NCBI RefSeq assembly: GCF_963855985.1
Contig: NC_087090.1
Coordinates: 16,552,501-16,616,500 of the forward strand
Direction of reading: 5' to 3'
DNA from: Ostrinia nubilalis
Taxonomy: Eukaryota > Arthropoda > Insecta > Lepidoptera > Crambidae
DNA: 64,000 nt
Shown here piece by piece: positions 43,501-54,684 of the stretch. The notes beneath the pieces are model-generated. The model saw nothing but the letters and a program-made list of their open reading frames with translations. It was not told where the DNA came from and ran no database searches. The stretch's first letter is position 1, and every line of letters starts with the position of its first letter. Position numbers and translations under genes: made by a program.

Positions 43501-44153
43501 TCGGTAGTGTCACGAAATAGGGGACACCCGAAAAATAATATGTACGCTATTTCGTGAGTCAATTAATCGCAATTTTAAAGGAATTCTACGTTTTCATATA
43601 ACTTTTTTCTAAGCCAAATCAATTGTCAAGGAACACGTGAAACCTCTATTACAAAATTATATATAAATGGACGTTCTTTTGCCTTTTTATAAGCTTAAGA
43701 AGTTGGAGCGCTAACCTTACGGTGAGAGCAACCTTTGCAAGCCGCACGGCTGTTTTTGGCTCTCTGAGAGTTTGAAGCTTCGTATTGCTCTCATTTTTGG
43801 CGCCACAATGTTGGTACTTGGCTTTTTAGATAGCTTAAATTATAGAGTTTTTGTACTTATGAAGAATTTTTATAAATAATATTCCATTTGCTTATTATTT
43901 GAGCTAGAAAAAAAACTTACGAACTTACGTACTATCACGAACTAGTAGCCGTTTACCTTACCTATTTGTAGATTATTATGGTTTGCAGGTACATTGTATC
44001 TAATAAACCGAATAGAGACCCTAGGAGCACTTGCTTTGACATTTGAAGGAGTTTGACAGGATTACAGGAACAGCAGTATGCTCCTGTCTATTCACACATA
44101 CAAAAACGTTCAAGACTCACCTCCTCCATCCTTCTAGAGTAAAAACAACCCAT
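40593..44153 (-). CDS. Acylated adenylate-kinase-fold protein, probable pseudokinase
   Basis: Five minus-strand exons, all phase 0: 44153-44121 (MGCFYSRRMEE), 42554-42333, 41847-41689, 41230-41090, 40817-40593; 259 residues. Domain order follows adenylate kinases. IFVNGVPGAGNHT stands for Walker [10 protein letters not shown], with the catalytic Lys replaced by Asn. MIRPGELVAAE stands for STGDLLR, with the AMP-binding Arg replaced. GFPKNPR stands for GYPR. No LID RxDDN is visible in 41230-41090. The tail is Pro/Ala-rich. Gly2-Cys3 followed by Arg-Arg is a classic N-myristoylation plus palmitoylation signal, so membrane attachment is likely. Non-catalytic nucleotide-sensor or scaffold role is inference. 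The exon 2 donor (gtttga) is weak. Lies tail to tail with Adk1, from which it probably arose by old duplication. Confidence 0.82.
42139..42256. mobile_element. Small foldback MITE
   Basis: Inverted arms ATGCCCGTTTTCACCATCAA and complement, then CCTAATTTTTAAGTGACCCC; 118 bp, in intron 2 of the minus-strand gene. Confidence 0.8.
42814..42952. repeat. Poly(C) runs with a C/G hairpin
   Basis: Runs of 9 to 17 C, and an inverted pair CCCCCTTCTCCCCATAA / TTATGGGGAGAAGGGGG. Could form G-quadruplex or i-motif structures; the run lengths may be unreliable. Confidence 0.7.
42960..44120 (-). other. Intron 1 of the minus-strand adenylate-kinase-like gene
   Basis: AT-rich, no exon or repeat structure recognised. 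Confidence 0.55.
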
Positions 44154-44793
44154 TGTTTCTAAAAATAAACTAAACACTAGTACGTAACGAATGTAAATCT
44201 AATATTTATTCTCACTAAAGTTTGCGAAGTAAAATGACATCTCCAAATAAATGACAACTGTTTGAACGTCTAGATTTTGACGCTTTTTCGAACTGAGGCA
44301 TTTGATTAGTTTTTCAGACAGTGTTTAAAGGTTTTATAACGGTCCCACACAATGCAAACTTTTTTGAAACTTAACCATTTGTTTATGGCGATTTCTACCA
44401 GTGAACTATTCCGCGTATTTTATCAGGGGGTTAATAAAACATTCACAGCTGCACACCAAAATTTCGTAATTAATGGATTACAGAATTAGTAGGTATGATT
44501 GATACCTCATGGCTTTTCAACAATTCAACAACCTTATTAAAGTCATTCATTCGTATGCGGGACAATAATCATCTAATTATCTTCCAATCATATTGTCATG
44601 GAGGTTCAGTCAGTTCCTATTTCCGCTATCACATACCATAAAACAGAACTGGTACTTACTCAGCCACTCAGTCACACTCAGAGGTACTTAGTTCAGTAAA
44701 AAAACGGCCACTAGTCAAAAATGTATCCTAACATCAAGTAGGTAAGTACCACTGGATTAAAGCTACACTGTCTGAAATAAGTCAAACTCTACA
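44154..44793. other. Divergent promoter region
   Basis: Lies between the minus-strand gene start and the lectin start. A CATAAAA box near 44636 with several TCAGT initiator-like sites 30-60 bp on (44670-44700) suits the lectin promoter. Inferred. Confidence 0.4.
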
Positions 44794-46479
44794 ATGAACC
44801 ACTTGTTATCACTCCTCATCATCGCCATAGCCGCATCACTAAACACGGCAAACATGAGGTGTTCAAGTGACTCCCCATCGCGCGCTCCCAAATACCACCT
44901 CATGGAGAAATGCCACCGGTCCAAGCTTGGCATAGCAGCGAAAGCAAACTATAGCACATTGACCAGCTGCCAGAGACTTGGCATCGAGAAGAAGGCTTTA
45001 GCGTTGAACTACAGCCCACCTGATGCCTGGAGAGCTGGTGATGAACCACTGAATTACACTTGCGAAGTCCTGAAGTGTGCTGAAGCGGATGGCGGGCTGT
45101 CCTTGGTGAATGACACGAGATATGACTACTATAGTATATATGCAAGACCTATACGTAAGTTATTAATAAGTTGTCTGTTCTTTCTTGTCAGTTATCTTAA
45201 GTTTAAACTTTAAACCTCCACTGAATAAAACTAAATCTACGAGTAGGCAATTGCCTACTTATTCTAAGGAAGGAAGACGAAGGATCTTAAGAACTATGTG
45301 GATTGACGATCTGGTGAAGGTCTCGGGAAATACCTACCTGGGGCAGGGCAGGACAGGTTGTGTGGACATCCTTAGGGAAAGCCTTTGTCCAGAACGAATA
45401 AACTTATTAAATTATAAGACGGATACGATTAAATTATGGCGCAGTTCATTTCTATTTTGTAGTTATTCTATCCTACCTAACTTATTTGTGTACATATTAT
45501 TATTACAGCGAATGTGAATGCGACATGCGTCCCAGCCACCGGAATGTTCTACCTCTTACCTGCCCGGCACAACTTCAGCCAAGCTGCGCAAGAGTGTAAG
45601 AACATCAGCGCAGTGCTGGCTGACGTCACCAGTGAGCAGCGAACAGATTCCTTGGCTCAGTTGCTGGCTGGCGCTTCTGTGGACGCTGCTTTGGTGGGAA
45701 TGAGAAGGAATAATAAGAGTATGTTTCGAACTTTGAATGGTAGGTCATCGTTAAATTTTAAATCATTGAGCATAAAGAATGTTAAAAAGTAATGATCTAG
45801 ACCAGTGGTTCTTAACCTTTAAGTCACGAGGGACCGTTTTACCAAATTTCTGTCTTGTCAGGGACCACTTTTTTTTTTTTCAAAATCCTATGAAAGGGTA
45901 GGTCGATTTCTCGCCCACTATGCGCCGTTTGCATTGTGTTGACTCGACTCATCACGTCAAGTCACTTGTTTATTACGATGTCTTCGTGGACCACTTGGAA
46001 TGCCTCCAGGGACCACCAGTGGTCCGCGGACCACCGGTTAAGAACCACTGATCTAGACTTAAATCTTGACAAAGTCCTAGATCCTAGGATCAAGATTACC
46101 TAAAAGATACCAAGATTGGTTAACTAAAAGATAAGAATTTTTCAGGGGATGCCCTAGACTGCACGACCTACCGCGCATGGGCTCCGGGGCACCCACGACG
46201 ATATGCCGCCCAGTATGACTGTGCCCTGATCACCCGGCAGCGGACCTGGCGCTCAGTCGCTTGTAAATCAAAACAACCAGTCCTCTGTGAGTTGTTACCA
46301 GGAGGACCTTACAAGAGAGGCTCTATATTTGCCTCTACAAGACGAGAAAGTAAAGATAAGCAAAATAGTCATGGTATTATAAAGTTGGTGTTTTTTATGG
46401 AATTTTAATGTACTGTTTTTGTGTGTTTTCAGAAAATGATCACAACGTTACGACGACAACAGTGGAAAATAAAAATTAA
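44794..46479 (+). CDS. Secreted C-type lectin-domain protein
   Basis: Four exons: 44794-45154, 45509-45739, 46146-46349, 46433-46479, each joined in phase 1; 280 residues. Signal peptide MNHLLSLLIIAIAASL. The N-terminal 100 residues are Cys-rich (CQRLGIEKKALALNY, NYTCEVLKC, GGLSLVNDTRYDYYSIYA). The C-type lectin domain from residue 124 has ATCVPATGMFYLLP, FSQAAQECKN, LDCTTYRAWAPGHP, YDCALI and VACKSKQPVLCE. The EPN/QPD and WND sugar-binding triplets are not visible, so classical calcium-dependent sugar binding is doubtful. Likely extracellular (hemolymph or cuticle). Several N-x-S/T sites. Intron 1 holds a LINE scrap and intron 2 a hAT MITE. Polyadenylation signal AATAAA at 46546. Confidence 0.87.
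45240..45400 (+). pseudogene. LINE 3' fragment in lectin intron 1
   Basis: Reads RRRILRTMWIDDLVKVSGNT, resembling the end of endonuclease-RT LINEs (compare RWTDDIIKVAGKRW at 57340). Heavily decayed. Confidence 0.5.
45803..46050. mobile_element. hAT-type MITE, third family member
   Basis: CAGTGGTTCTTAACC ends with 8-bp duplication ATCTAGAC (45795-45802, 46051-46058). Relative to the copies at 3358 and 3778 it is inverted and longer. Confidence 0.92.
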
Positions 46480-46724
46480 AAGTTATTAATTAATTAAATC
46501 TAAAATTTCCAGTTTAAAAAATATAGAAAACGTTATCTTTGCCAAAATAAATGTTTCGTGAACTGACAGCTGTCAATGTCATTATCAATCAACTGGCTGG
46601 CTGGCTGTTTATTTTTGTAAGAAATAGTTGAATTTAATACTTAAAAATTACGAAATCTTGACTTTTAACACGATCTATTAAACGAAACAGCGAAATCGTT
46701 TGATAATCACCCATTTCGCTGAAA

Positions 46725-48041
46725 ATGGGCCAAGGGAAAAGTCAATTTACAGAAGAAGAACTACAAGATTACGAGGTATGTTAGGAAGGGACCACCTTTG
46801 TTTAGACTACTAATAAAACTGTGATTCATTGACCTCCAACTCTGTTTCAGGATCTAACATACTTTACAAAGAAGGAGGTTCTGTAGTAAGTATTCTAATT
46901 TTACCTAAAATATAGCCATTTTCGTGACTTGAGTTTTCATTCCAAAATTTTTTTAGTGCGCACCAGAAATTCAAAGCATTAGCCCCAGAGAAAGTCGGCC
47001 ACAATAAAAATGCTAAACTACCGATGGCTAAGATCCTCCAGTATCCTGAGCTTCGGGTGAACCCCTTCAGAGATAGAATCTGCAAAGTTTTCAGCTCTAG
47101 TAATGATGGGGACTGTACTTTTGAAGATTTTCTCGATATGATGTCGGTGTTCAGTGAAATGGCGCCAAAGGCGGTGAAGGCTGAGCATGCATTTAGAATA
47201 TTTGGTAAGCCTTTCTACAAAAGATAAATAAAACCTCTATTATATTGCTAGATAGAATAACTGACAGAAATAGGATTTTGATAGAGATACAGATACAATT
47301 TGTATCTGATAGCCTTTTCAAATATCTTCTTATCCATATTTTCTGATTACTCCAATCCCTATCACTATAACAGGTTTCTAGCATGATAAATAGTGAGTTT
47401 AACTAAAGAATACTAAAACTGAGTAAGGTACAAAATACTTACTGTTGGAGCTGGTTATTAGATACAGTACCAGTATTATTACTTCCTGGTTCTGAATACC
47501 AAGTCTCTACTCTTTCTATTTTCATACCCTAATGGCACACAATTTAAACTTTTCAGACTTTGATGGAGATGACATGATAGGAGTGTCGGACCTCCGTGAA
47601 GTTATCGAGCGTTTGTGCGGTCCAGACTTAAAGCTCAGCGACTCGGAAATTCAGCAGTTGGTGCAGAACGTTCTGGAAGAGGCTGATCTGGACGACGATG
47701 GAGCACTCTCATTCGCTGAGTTTGAGCATATCATTGACAAGAGTTCGGATTTTTGTCAGTAAGTGCAGTTTTTCATTGGTATTTTTTTGATTTTATAAGT
47801 AGGTACTTGGTCATTAAATTATTTTCAAGAATCAGACATTAATTGTCTTATAGGGAAAATTATTGTTATTCATAAAAGAACTAATTTGTAATTATGGTAA
47901 TTGCTAAGGTCTAATGACAGTATTTAATTTTATTTGAAATTTTGTGTTTATTTAACAAAATCATTTATCAGTAAGTTTAATCTTTGTTTGTATTTATAAT
48001 AAAACTTTTTTCATTTCAGCTCTTTCAGGATAAGGTTGTGA
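46725..48041 (+). CDS. CIB1: Calcium and integrin-binding (CIB) family protein
   Basis: Five exons: 46725-46775, 46851-46885, 46957-47204, 47557-47758, 48020-48041; 185 residues, the usual CIB length. Gly2 (MGQGKSQF) is a likely myristoylation site. YEDLTYFTKKEVLYAH and PELRVNPFRDRICKVFS are the family's degenerate N-terminal EF-hand region. EF3 at 112-123 (DFDGDDMIGVSD) has Asp at position 12; EF4 at 155-166 (DLDDDGALSFAE) is canonical. The C-terminus SFRIRL matches the family's hydrophobic tail. Calcium/magnesium sensor that binds membrane-protein tails. The N-terminal half looks closer to CIB1 than CIB2, but insects have few CIB genes, so the paralogue name is tentative. AATAAA at 48521. 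Confidence 0.92.
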
Positions 48042-48916
48042 AATAGTCTTGAAGAAATACTCAAAAATAAGTAAATAAACATTTTTACTAAGGTGTAGTC
48101 CATCCAACATTGCTCACCTTTTTATGGAACCCTCTGGTTAAACCATAGTTAATTAGATCTTCTGTTATCTTACTCATTGCCATTTATTGAGGCTCAATGT
48201 AATCTCTTAGTGAAAATCTCAATTTTTATGAAATATTGTAATATGTGACTTGACTTAAGGTCCTATGTCCCCTAGATGTTGGTTAATAACTCTATGCCTA
48301 GATGGGGCAGACATTACATTTACTGTGAATGCATTTATTTACCTGATGATGTCTTCCTTATTATTTTATTTACAATTGTATTAATTAACATACTTTATTA
48401 AGTAATCTTTGTGTAATATTAATCTCATAAATTATATCTAACTTTAGTGAAAAAATATAATGTCACAAGTTTTTAGGATCAATTTGTATTGTAATATTTA
48501 CTGCCAAAAATATTTGTTTGAATAAATATTATGTAAGAGCATTGCATACTTTCGTGTTTTCTCTGCAATACTTTTATTTTTAGATACCCACAAGTATTTT
48601 CTAGTCAGTAGATGAAATTCTCGGATTAAATATTTAAAATTAGTTAGGTACTGAAGTATTTTAATCTTTAATGTTTCCATTTCTTGAGTATGAATCAACA
48701 ATAATATTTTATTGAAAAGTTGCTGTTAGCACACAAAAAATAAAAATACTGTTGTATTTTACACTAACTCCAATTTGTAGTCTTGACAGGGTGCAATGCA
48801 GTACAAAAGACAACAATAAAACATGAACTTATTATAATATAAAATATATTTATAAAACTTATTATAAAAGTCTCAAATAAAAATTTGTGAAAAACACATG
48901 CTTATAATTAATGGAA
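48042..48916. other. Region between convergent CIB and OSTC genes
   Basis: AT-rich 3' UTR sequence of CIB (AATAAA 48521-48526) and downstream of OSTC. No other gene. Confidence 0.6.
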
Positions 48917-49721
48917 TTAATTCTGCAAGTACCCTGGCAGTTTCATACGCATGAAGATCCAGGTTGTGAAGAAAGAGACAAGGATACACAGGAATGCAAC
49001 GGAGATGAGGAGGATTCGGTTTAGTTTGGGGGTGGATGGATTGTGAGTGCGGTCAAGAATGATGAATCCAAGGCCTCCTAGAGAGAACAGAAAGCTGGAT
49101 GCAAGTCCTTCCATGATGTACTGTCCATTCACTCTGTTTGGCATGAAAGCTACGGGCCTGCTGTGACCATGCTCGTCGGTAGTTGAGCCAACACTAGGAG
49201 GTTCTACAATCACGTCGTAAATTATACCTGCAACAGAGATTTTGGTAAATTACTGATACAATCCCAACTAATATTATAAATGCGAAAGTAACTCTGTCTG
49301 TCTGTCTGTCTGTTACGCTTTCCCGCTTAAACCTCGCAACCGATTTTGATGAAATTTGGCATAGAGATAGTTTGAGTCCCGGGAAAGAACATAGGATAGT
49401 TTTTATCCCGGTTTTTGAAACAGGGACGCGCGCGATAAAGTTTTTCTGTGACAGACAAAATTCCACGCGGGCGAAGCCGCGGGCGGAAAGCTAGTACTTA
49501 TCTAAAATTATTGTTAAATATCTTAATTTAAATAGAGTTCAATGAGATTCTTATAAGAAACAGATAAGTTGACGCCACTAACCTCCCGTTACCAAAAAGT
49601 ACGATAAAAGTACCAGTGAGAAAGTCGTCATGGCTGAAGGTGCTTGAAGCCATGATGGTTTTTTGATCTTTATATTTGGTATTTCAAGAACAGTGAATGG
49701 TAATGCAAATAATGCTTCCAT
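48917..49721 (-). CDS. OSTC: Oligosaccharyltransferase complex subunit OSTC
   Basis: Two exons on the minus strand, 49721-49583 and 49227-48917, joined in phase 1; 149 residues, the family length. Reads [16 protein letters not shown], then [46 protein letters not shown] and MKLPGYLQN, the hallmark segments of OSTC (DC2). Three membrane spans (around 33-50, 83-100, 118-136). It links the STT3A-type oligosaccharyltransferase to the Sec61 translocon for N-glycosylation in the ER membrane. The intron carries a dispersed repeat. Confidence 0.95.
49263..49494 (+). repeat. Dispersed lepidopteran-type repeat in OSTC intron
   Basis: Starts near AATATTATAAATGCGAAAG, has (CTGT)n, and ends GCGAAGCCGCGGGCGGAAAG. 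Widespread repeat type in moths as far as I recall; a decayed inverted copy is at 19102-19160. Confidence 0.7.
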
Positions 49722-51377
49722 TTTTGTAAATTCTAATTTACTATCCGGCAAATCAGAAATCCAAACGATAGCTTGCTGTTGACGTCGATGACATTAATGA
49801 CAGTTGCGGGCACAGATATGGATTGCGGGTAAACGTTGCGTTGTAGAGATGTGAGTTACTATGAGAACAAATTCCGGGAACAGGTTTTAAAAATAACAGT
49901 GTCTTGGAACAGTTATTTAATTTGTTTCTTTTACTTGACATGTTAATAAATAATACGCTGTGGTTTACTTTATGATCATGAAGCTAAAGATAAAAATGGA
50001 GGGCAGAGTTAGAACAAAAACTTGAGTCAAATACCTACTTATCTCTATCTCGCTCTCTGCGGCCCTACCTCTCTTTTTAGTGTGAACTGTAGTATTGCTA
50101 TCTTCTGATTGAAATCTCCTTGTAAATTCTTCGAAATAGCCAATTCACTAACCAAATCAGAAGTTAAACAAATAAATAATTAATATTTGAAACTAAGATT
50201 ACCTAGTTAAATAAAAAATCAGAAAATTGTCGGCCATTTGGGCTTAATGTGTTGGCGAATCAGGGAATTACAATCCCAATTCCTGGGTAATCGGTACCAT
50301 GTGGCAACATCGGCCCAATCCGGCCCATCATGGCGGTTGTTTACTATTTTGTTTATTAAGCAGTTAATTTCGTTTGAGATTGTTTACAGGAAATAATCAT
50401 TGTTTTATCACAAGAATTGGTGCAAAATTTTGTAGTGCGTGGTTGCGGTAGTACGTGGTGTCCTGGAAGTGACATAAGATTCCACGCGTAAGTGTTTATT
50501 TCGTGATTTCCGACATTGGATCATTGTAAACATTTTTCACATTTTTTACAGTAATTTATTCCTAAAACGTTTTACCAGTAATTACACTTATCATTTTTAA
50601 TGATACCTATGTCAAGAAATAAAGATTTTACATTGGTTTCATTGAATTTGAGCAATTTTATATTTTTTGTTAGCGAGATAGTGATACTTAGTTTGTGCTT
50701 CAAGTAGGTATTCGGAGTCTGGCCTCCATTTTTATCTGTAGCTTCATGTTTATGATGAACTACACTGAAATGTCCCACCGACGACATTGACGGACAGTTC
50801 AGTGTAGTTCATCAAAAAAATTGTCAAAATTAATGAATGGGAAAATAAGAAAAAACTTAAAAAATCGAATTAGTTTCAGATGCAACTCTTAACGCTAAAA
50901 ATTAAATAACTATGGGAAAATAATGTTACATTTTAAGAAAATTAATTTATAATAAACAATTTTATACTACATTTACAAAAAACTTATAATTACTTAAAAA
51001 CTAAAAATTACTTATCGACGTGTCTTGACCAGCGCTTATTTGGCATGAGAGGCCTTGGTGTCCTCCTAAGCTCCTAACTCACCGACGCGAGTACCGCAAC
51101 GACAGCGATGGGGATGGTTTGTCTTGACGCCAAGTCTAAGAGAAATGGCAAGAGACAGAGTACTCCTGTCAAGCAGAGTCCCGATATTGGCTGAAGGAAG
51201 AGCATGTAGCCAATAACCGGACTCTGCCTGAAAGACCGCTAGTACTTAGGCGAGCACGCTCCGCTGCATTTTCAGAGGCATAGAGAGGTAAGTAAGTGGA
51301 TCGGCTCCCGGGCATGCCCTAGTCCAAGCATTTCTGGCCTCTGCGAGGTGAACCTTAAAGAAGGGGATAGTAATTTA
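49722..51377. other. Intergenic, mostly unassigned
   Basis: Contains a possible unannotated exon 50390-50488 (see rejected list), a short hairpin (50754-50813) and a GC-richer block at 51040-51370 that may be transposon debris. Confidence 0.45.
50754..50813. repeat. Short hairpin, 22-bp stem
   Basis: GATGAACTACACTGAAATGTCC pairs with 50792-50813 with one mismatch; 16-nt loop. Size fits a miRNA precursor, but also a chance foldback. Confidence 0.8.
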
Positions 51378-51590
51378 TTAAAAAGTTCGGCTGGCTGTAC
51401 CATACGCAGAAGACAGAAAAGCTGGAAGGGCAATATGCGATATCTGACGTGTGCCTAGCCCTCCGAAACGCACAGGGAGAGAGGCCTGTTTCCAGGTGTT
51501 ATCGGTAAATGCACAATTTAGAATTTTGGAAAGTGTCTCCCTGAGCGAACTATCAATGGTTGACATGACAGTAGTCCTGGAAAAAGCCAA
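51378..51590 (-). pseudogene. Non-LTR retrotransposon RT C-terminal fragment
   Basis: 70 codons with WKQASLPVRFGGLG and ISHIALPAFLSSAY, a motif pair typical of the region after the reverse transcriptase in insect LINEs. No other part of the element is nearby. Confidence 0.7.
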
Positions 51591-52255
51591 AAATGGGTAT
51601 TACGTCAATTTATAATATGTTTCGTAATACAATAATTCATACCTTAACATAATACTATGTATGAGCATGAGTCAATCGTTTTACGTAAATAAATAAGTTT
51701 GTAATTTTTTCAAATCTTCTAATTATGTTAAACGCTACTTTACATTATTGAACCGTTATTTTAATGGAACAGTACAAAGTGACAAGTATTAAAAAATATT
51801 TATGCATTGATTTGAAATATCGTTCACTGCATGAAACGGAATACATACCAAAGAGGTTAGCCAATCCATCTACTTTATTGTACTAAATGTTTACTTTTCA
51901 TTGGTGCAATTCGGGGGATCAATGAAAACAGTTTCAAATCACCAATCAGCTTCAAGATGAAATGAGCCCTATTTCAGATTACAAAAGACCCCAAAAAATA
52001 AAACTGTCATCAGTGTCAAAATTGTTCAGCAGTAAAAATTATAAAAAGTTGTTCCCCCATTTTTAACGTTTCTCGTGGAAAACAGCTGGTTTTAGCATTA
52101 CATTAATTAACAAATGTATCAATGAATTAGTAGTTTTAATAACGTGCTAAATAATGTATGTTATTCGTGTCTGTCGATGATTTAAGGCCGCTGTGAATAT
52201 GTGTTAATTTTACGCACAAAATGTACTGTACTGTAGATATTTCACTAATATTACG
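51591..52255 (+). other. Upstream region of the 52256 gene
   Basis: No coding sequence seen. Presumed promoter/5' UTR. Confidence 0.4.
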
Positions 52256-52633
52256 ATGAAGGGTGGACTGTGCTTAATTTATACGTCGTTGCTGACTATT
52301 TCAGTGTTGTCTAGGTGAGTGTGTGTCATAAGACATTATTTTTATTATCAGATTCTGTTAGCTAATGTGTTTTTCTTTTTGCAGTTGTGCTTTATTCATT
52401 TTGGTGGTGTCTGAGGCTCTTCAGGGTGAGGCTGAAGTGAACGCGCAGGTGGACCTGTCTGGTCTGCACAATGTTAGTAACAAAGTGGGTGGGGTGGACG
52501 GGAATGTGCCTCCAAGTTTGCCAGAAGAAGCCCCAGGGGAGGGAGACGTCAAGCCCGAAGCGAAGCCCCCGCTTGAGGATCACGAGATGACGTTTCCTGA
52601 CACACTGTCCTTGAACTCAGTGACAACTGATGG
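52256..52633 (+). CDS. Unrecognised secreted or membrane protein, first two exons
   Basis: Exons 52256-52314 and 52385-52633, joined in phase 2, both with strong donors (gtgagt); the frame ends in phase 2 at 52633, and later exons lie beyond the window or were not recognised. The N-terminus has a long hydrophobic stretch (about residues 4-33, LLTISVLSSCALFILVVS), a signal peptide or anchor. Then an acidic, Pro-rich segment (PPSLPEEAPGEGDVKPEAKPP) and EMTFPDTLSLNSVTTDG. I do not recognise the family. Over 11 kb of following sequence without exons suggests a long intron. Confidence 0.7.
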
Positions 52634-53577
52634 GTGAGTTATAAATTTAATATTTATTATTTAGGTATTTTTGATGAAGTTTTGATAATTCCAATAAGGT
52701 TCTTATTGGTATCCCATTAAAAGTTGCAGTGCAAGGCAAATATTCTTTGTGCAGGCTTAGTTTATGGGAATCAACTTCATTCATACAAAATAGATGCTGC
52801 TGGATGAGTTTACAATATTATTACTGAAATGATGCCACATACCTATACATATTTTTTGGAATTTATTATACCTACCTGTATCTATAAAAACACATGATAC
52901 TCCATAACTCATCTACAAATCACTAATAATAATAATAAAATGTCAATTCATTGAAAACTGGATCACAAATAAAATAATTTGTAATATTAGGTGGTAGATA
53001 ATTACCTGAATATTGCCTCATTCAGATGTCAACATATCCTTTTTTTTCCACTGGACATAATAAAATTAAATTTGGCTTATGATTTAACTTAGTTTCAATT
53101 TAAAACAATCAAAGTCCATAGTTACATAAATCCATTGGTTGTCATTTTGTCTTAAGCCTGCAAAAGTGAAAGGCAGCATTTTATTTCAACTCGCTGGCCT
53201 CCAGACTATTTTCTTTAGCCACTAATAATGGTGAAGCACTGAAATACAATTTATTATACTCAATTACAGAATAGAGATGCAAAATTAAAATAAACACAGA
53301 AGTTTAAATACAGAGCTAGAATTAATTTATCAGATGTTTGCTTCAAGACAATATCAATATTTGTAATGACAAGAAGATATATAACAGACAATATAAAGTT
53401 ACAGGTTCTATTTATTTATTCATCAGGCTGTCCTATGGCCTATTGCTAGAAAATTGTCCTTTTATTATTTTCACCAGGTTGATTACCATGTATTTTGAAG
53501 TTTGTATGGCATAAATATTATAAATCTTGAATGCATTTTATTATACCATGCTCTGCAGAGTTTCGTTTGGTTATGCA
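52634..53577 (+). other. Probable intron, no feature seen
   Basis: AT-rich; begins with donor gtgagt. Confidence 0.5.
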
Positions 53578-54676
53578 CTCAGATCATAGAAAGAGAATAG
53601 ATATGAAGTCGCGCGTAACTACAACGAGAACCAGTGTCCCCACATTTCCCCCACCACAGCTCCCACACACACATTCAACTGTGTAAAAACAAAGCGACTG
53701 AGAGTCTACGACAACATGTGCAACCGGCTTAAAAGTGCTGTGATTGGCCAGAAGACGTGCCTTATGGCCAATCAATGGCCGCGTGACGTTACGCACACTT
53801 TGAAAACGCTAGTGAGAGAACAAAGATAAAATGGAGTCGACAAGATATCGATACTTTAAATCGCTAGGGGCAAGGCTCGAAACTGGTTTCACAAAATGCT
53901 TATGTATGAAAACCTTTTTATTATTATACGTTATTATTAATTACTATCACGCATTTACTTTTTAATTATGGTGATCTGCGTACCGCATATGTTTATCAAA
54001 AATAATGCCTATATTAGGCTTTCAACTAGCTCTTATAGTAATTACATAGTTGACAGTTACTAATTACTTCTACTGTTATTATTTTTTTGTAAAATCTTAT
54101 AATCGCAAGTAACACATCATTTTTTTATTTAAAATTACAAAATAGAAAATTATAATTTACTTCTATTTATCGATAATAGGAAACCGCATTAGAACACGAG
54201 CACGGCACTATGTTACGACCGGCACATGCGGCCGTACTGTGTATTTTCACACGACAGTGGATATCGAAAGAAATTAAATACATTGCGCAGTAGTTGAGCA
54301 TGACATAAAGTGGTTGCTAACTAAATCGTCAATGTACAAGTGTGTTAGAATTTTTATCACCACTGATTTCGATATCGCAGTAACTGTTACGGCACTGAAT
54401 TCGTTCGTAAAAATGTTTAGTTTTTTGTATTTATAAGCAAAATACCAATGGATTTGCAATACTTACATGTAGTAAATGACTCCATTGTTCCTGTAGTTCT
54501 TCGTTTCACATGTTTTATTGCACGTAACGACGCCTTATCCAAAATATCGGAGAACATTTCCTTAGTACGACTGAATCGCGACTAACCTAGCTACGCGGCC
54601 GATGTTCGTTTCTGGGCATATCGTAGAGACACGCGCCACGCCCCCGTTTCACATCTATTCCCTTCTATGATCTGAG
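53578..54676. mobile_element. Non-autonomous DNA transposon, 8-bp duplication
   Basis: Inverted ends CTCAGATCATAGAA (with GAATAGAT just inside) and target duplication GTTATGCA (53570-53577, 54677-54684). 1099 bp; no transposase frame. hAT-like by duplication length. Confidence 0.85.
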
Positions 54677-54684
54677 GTTATGCA

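Noticed and set aside
50390..50488. Possible exon reading VVRGCGSTWCPGSDIRFHA before a gtaagt donor, vaguely like a THAP zinc-finger start
   Set aside because: No start codon, no partner exon with the rest of the finger, and acceptor uncertain. Could be a 5' UTR exon.
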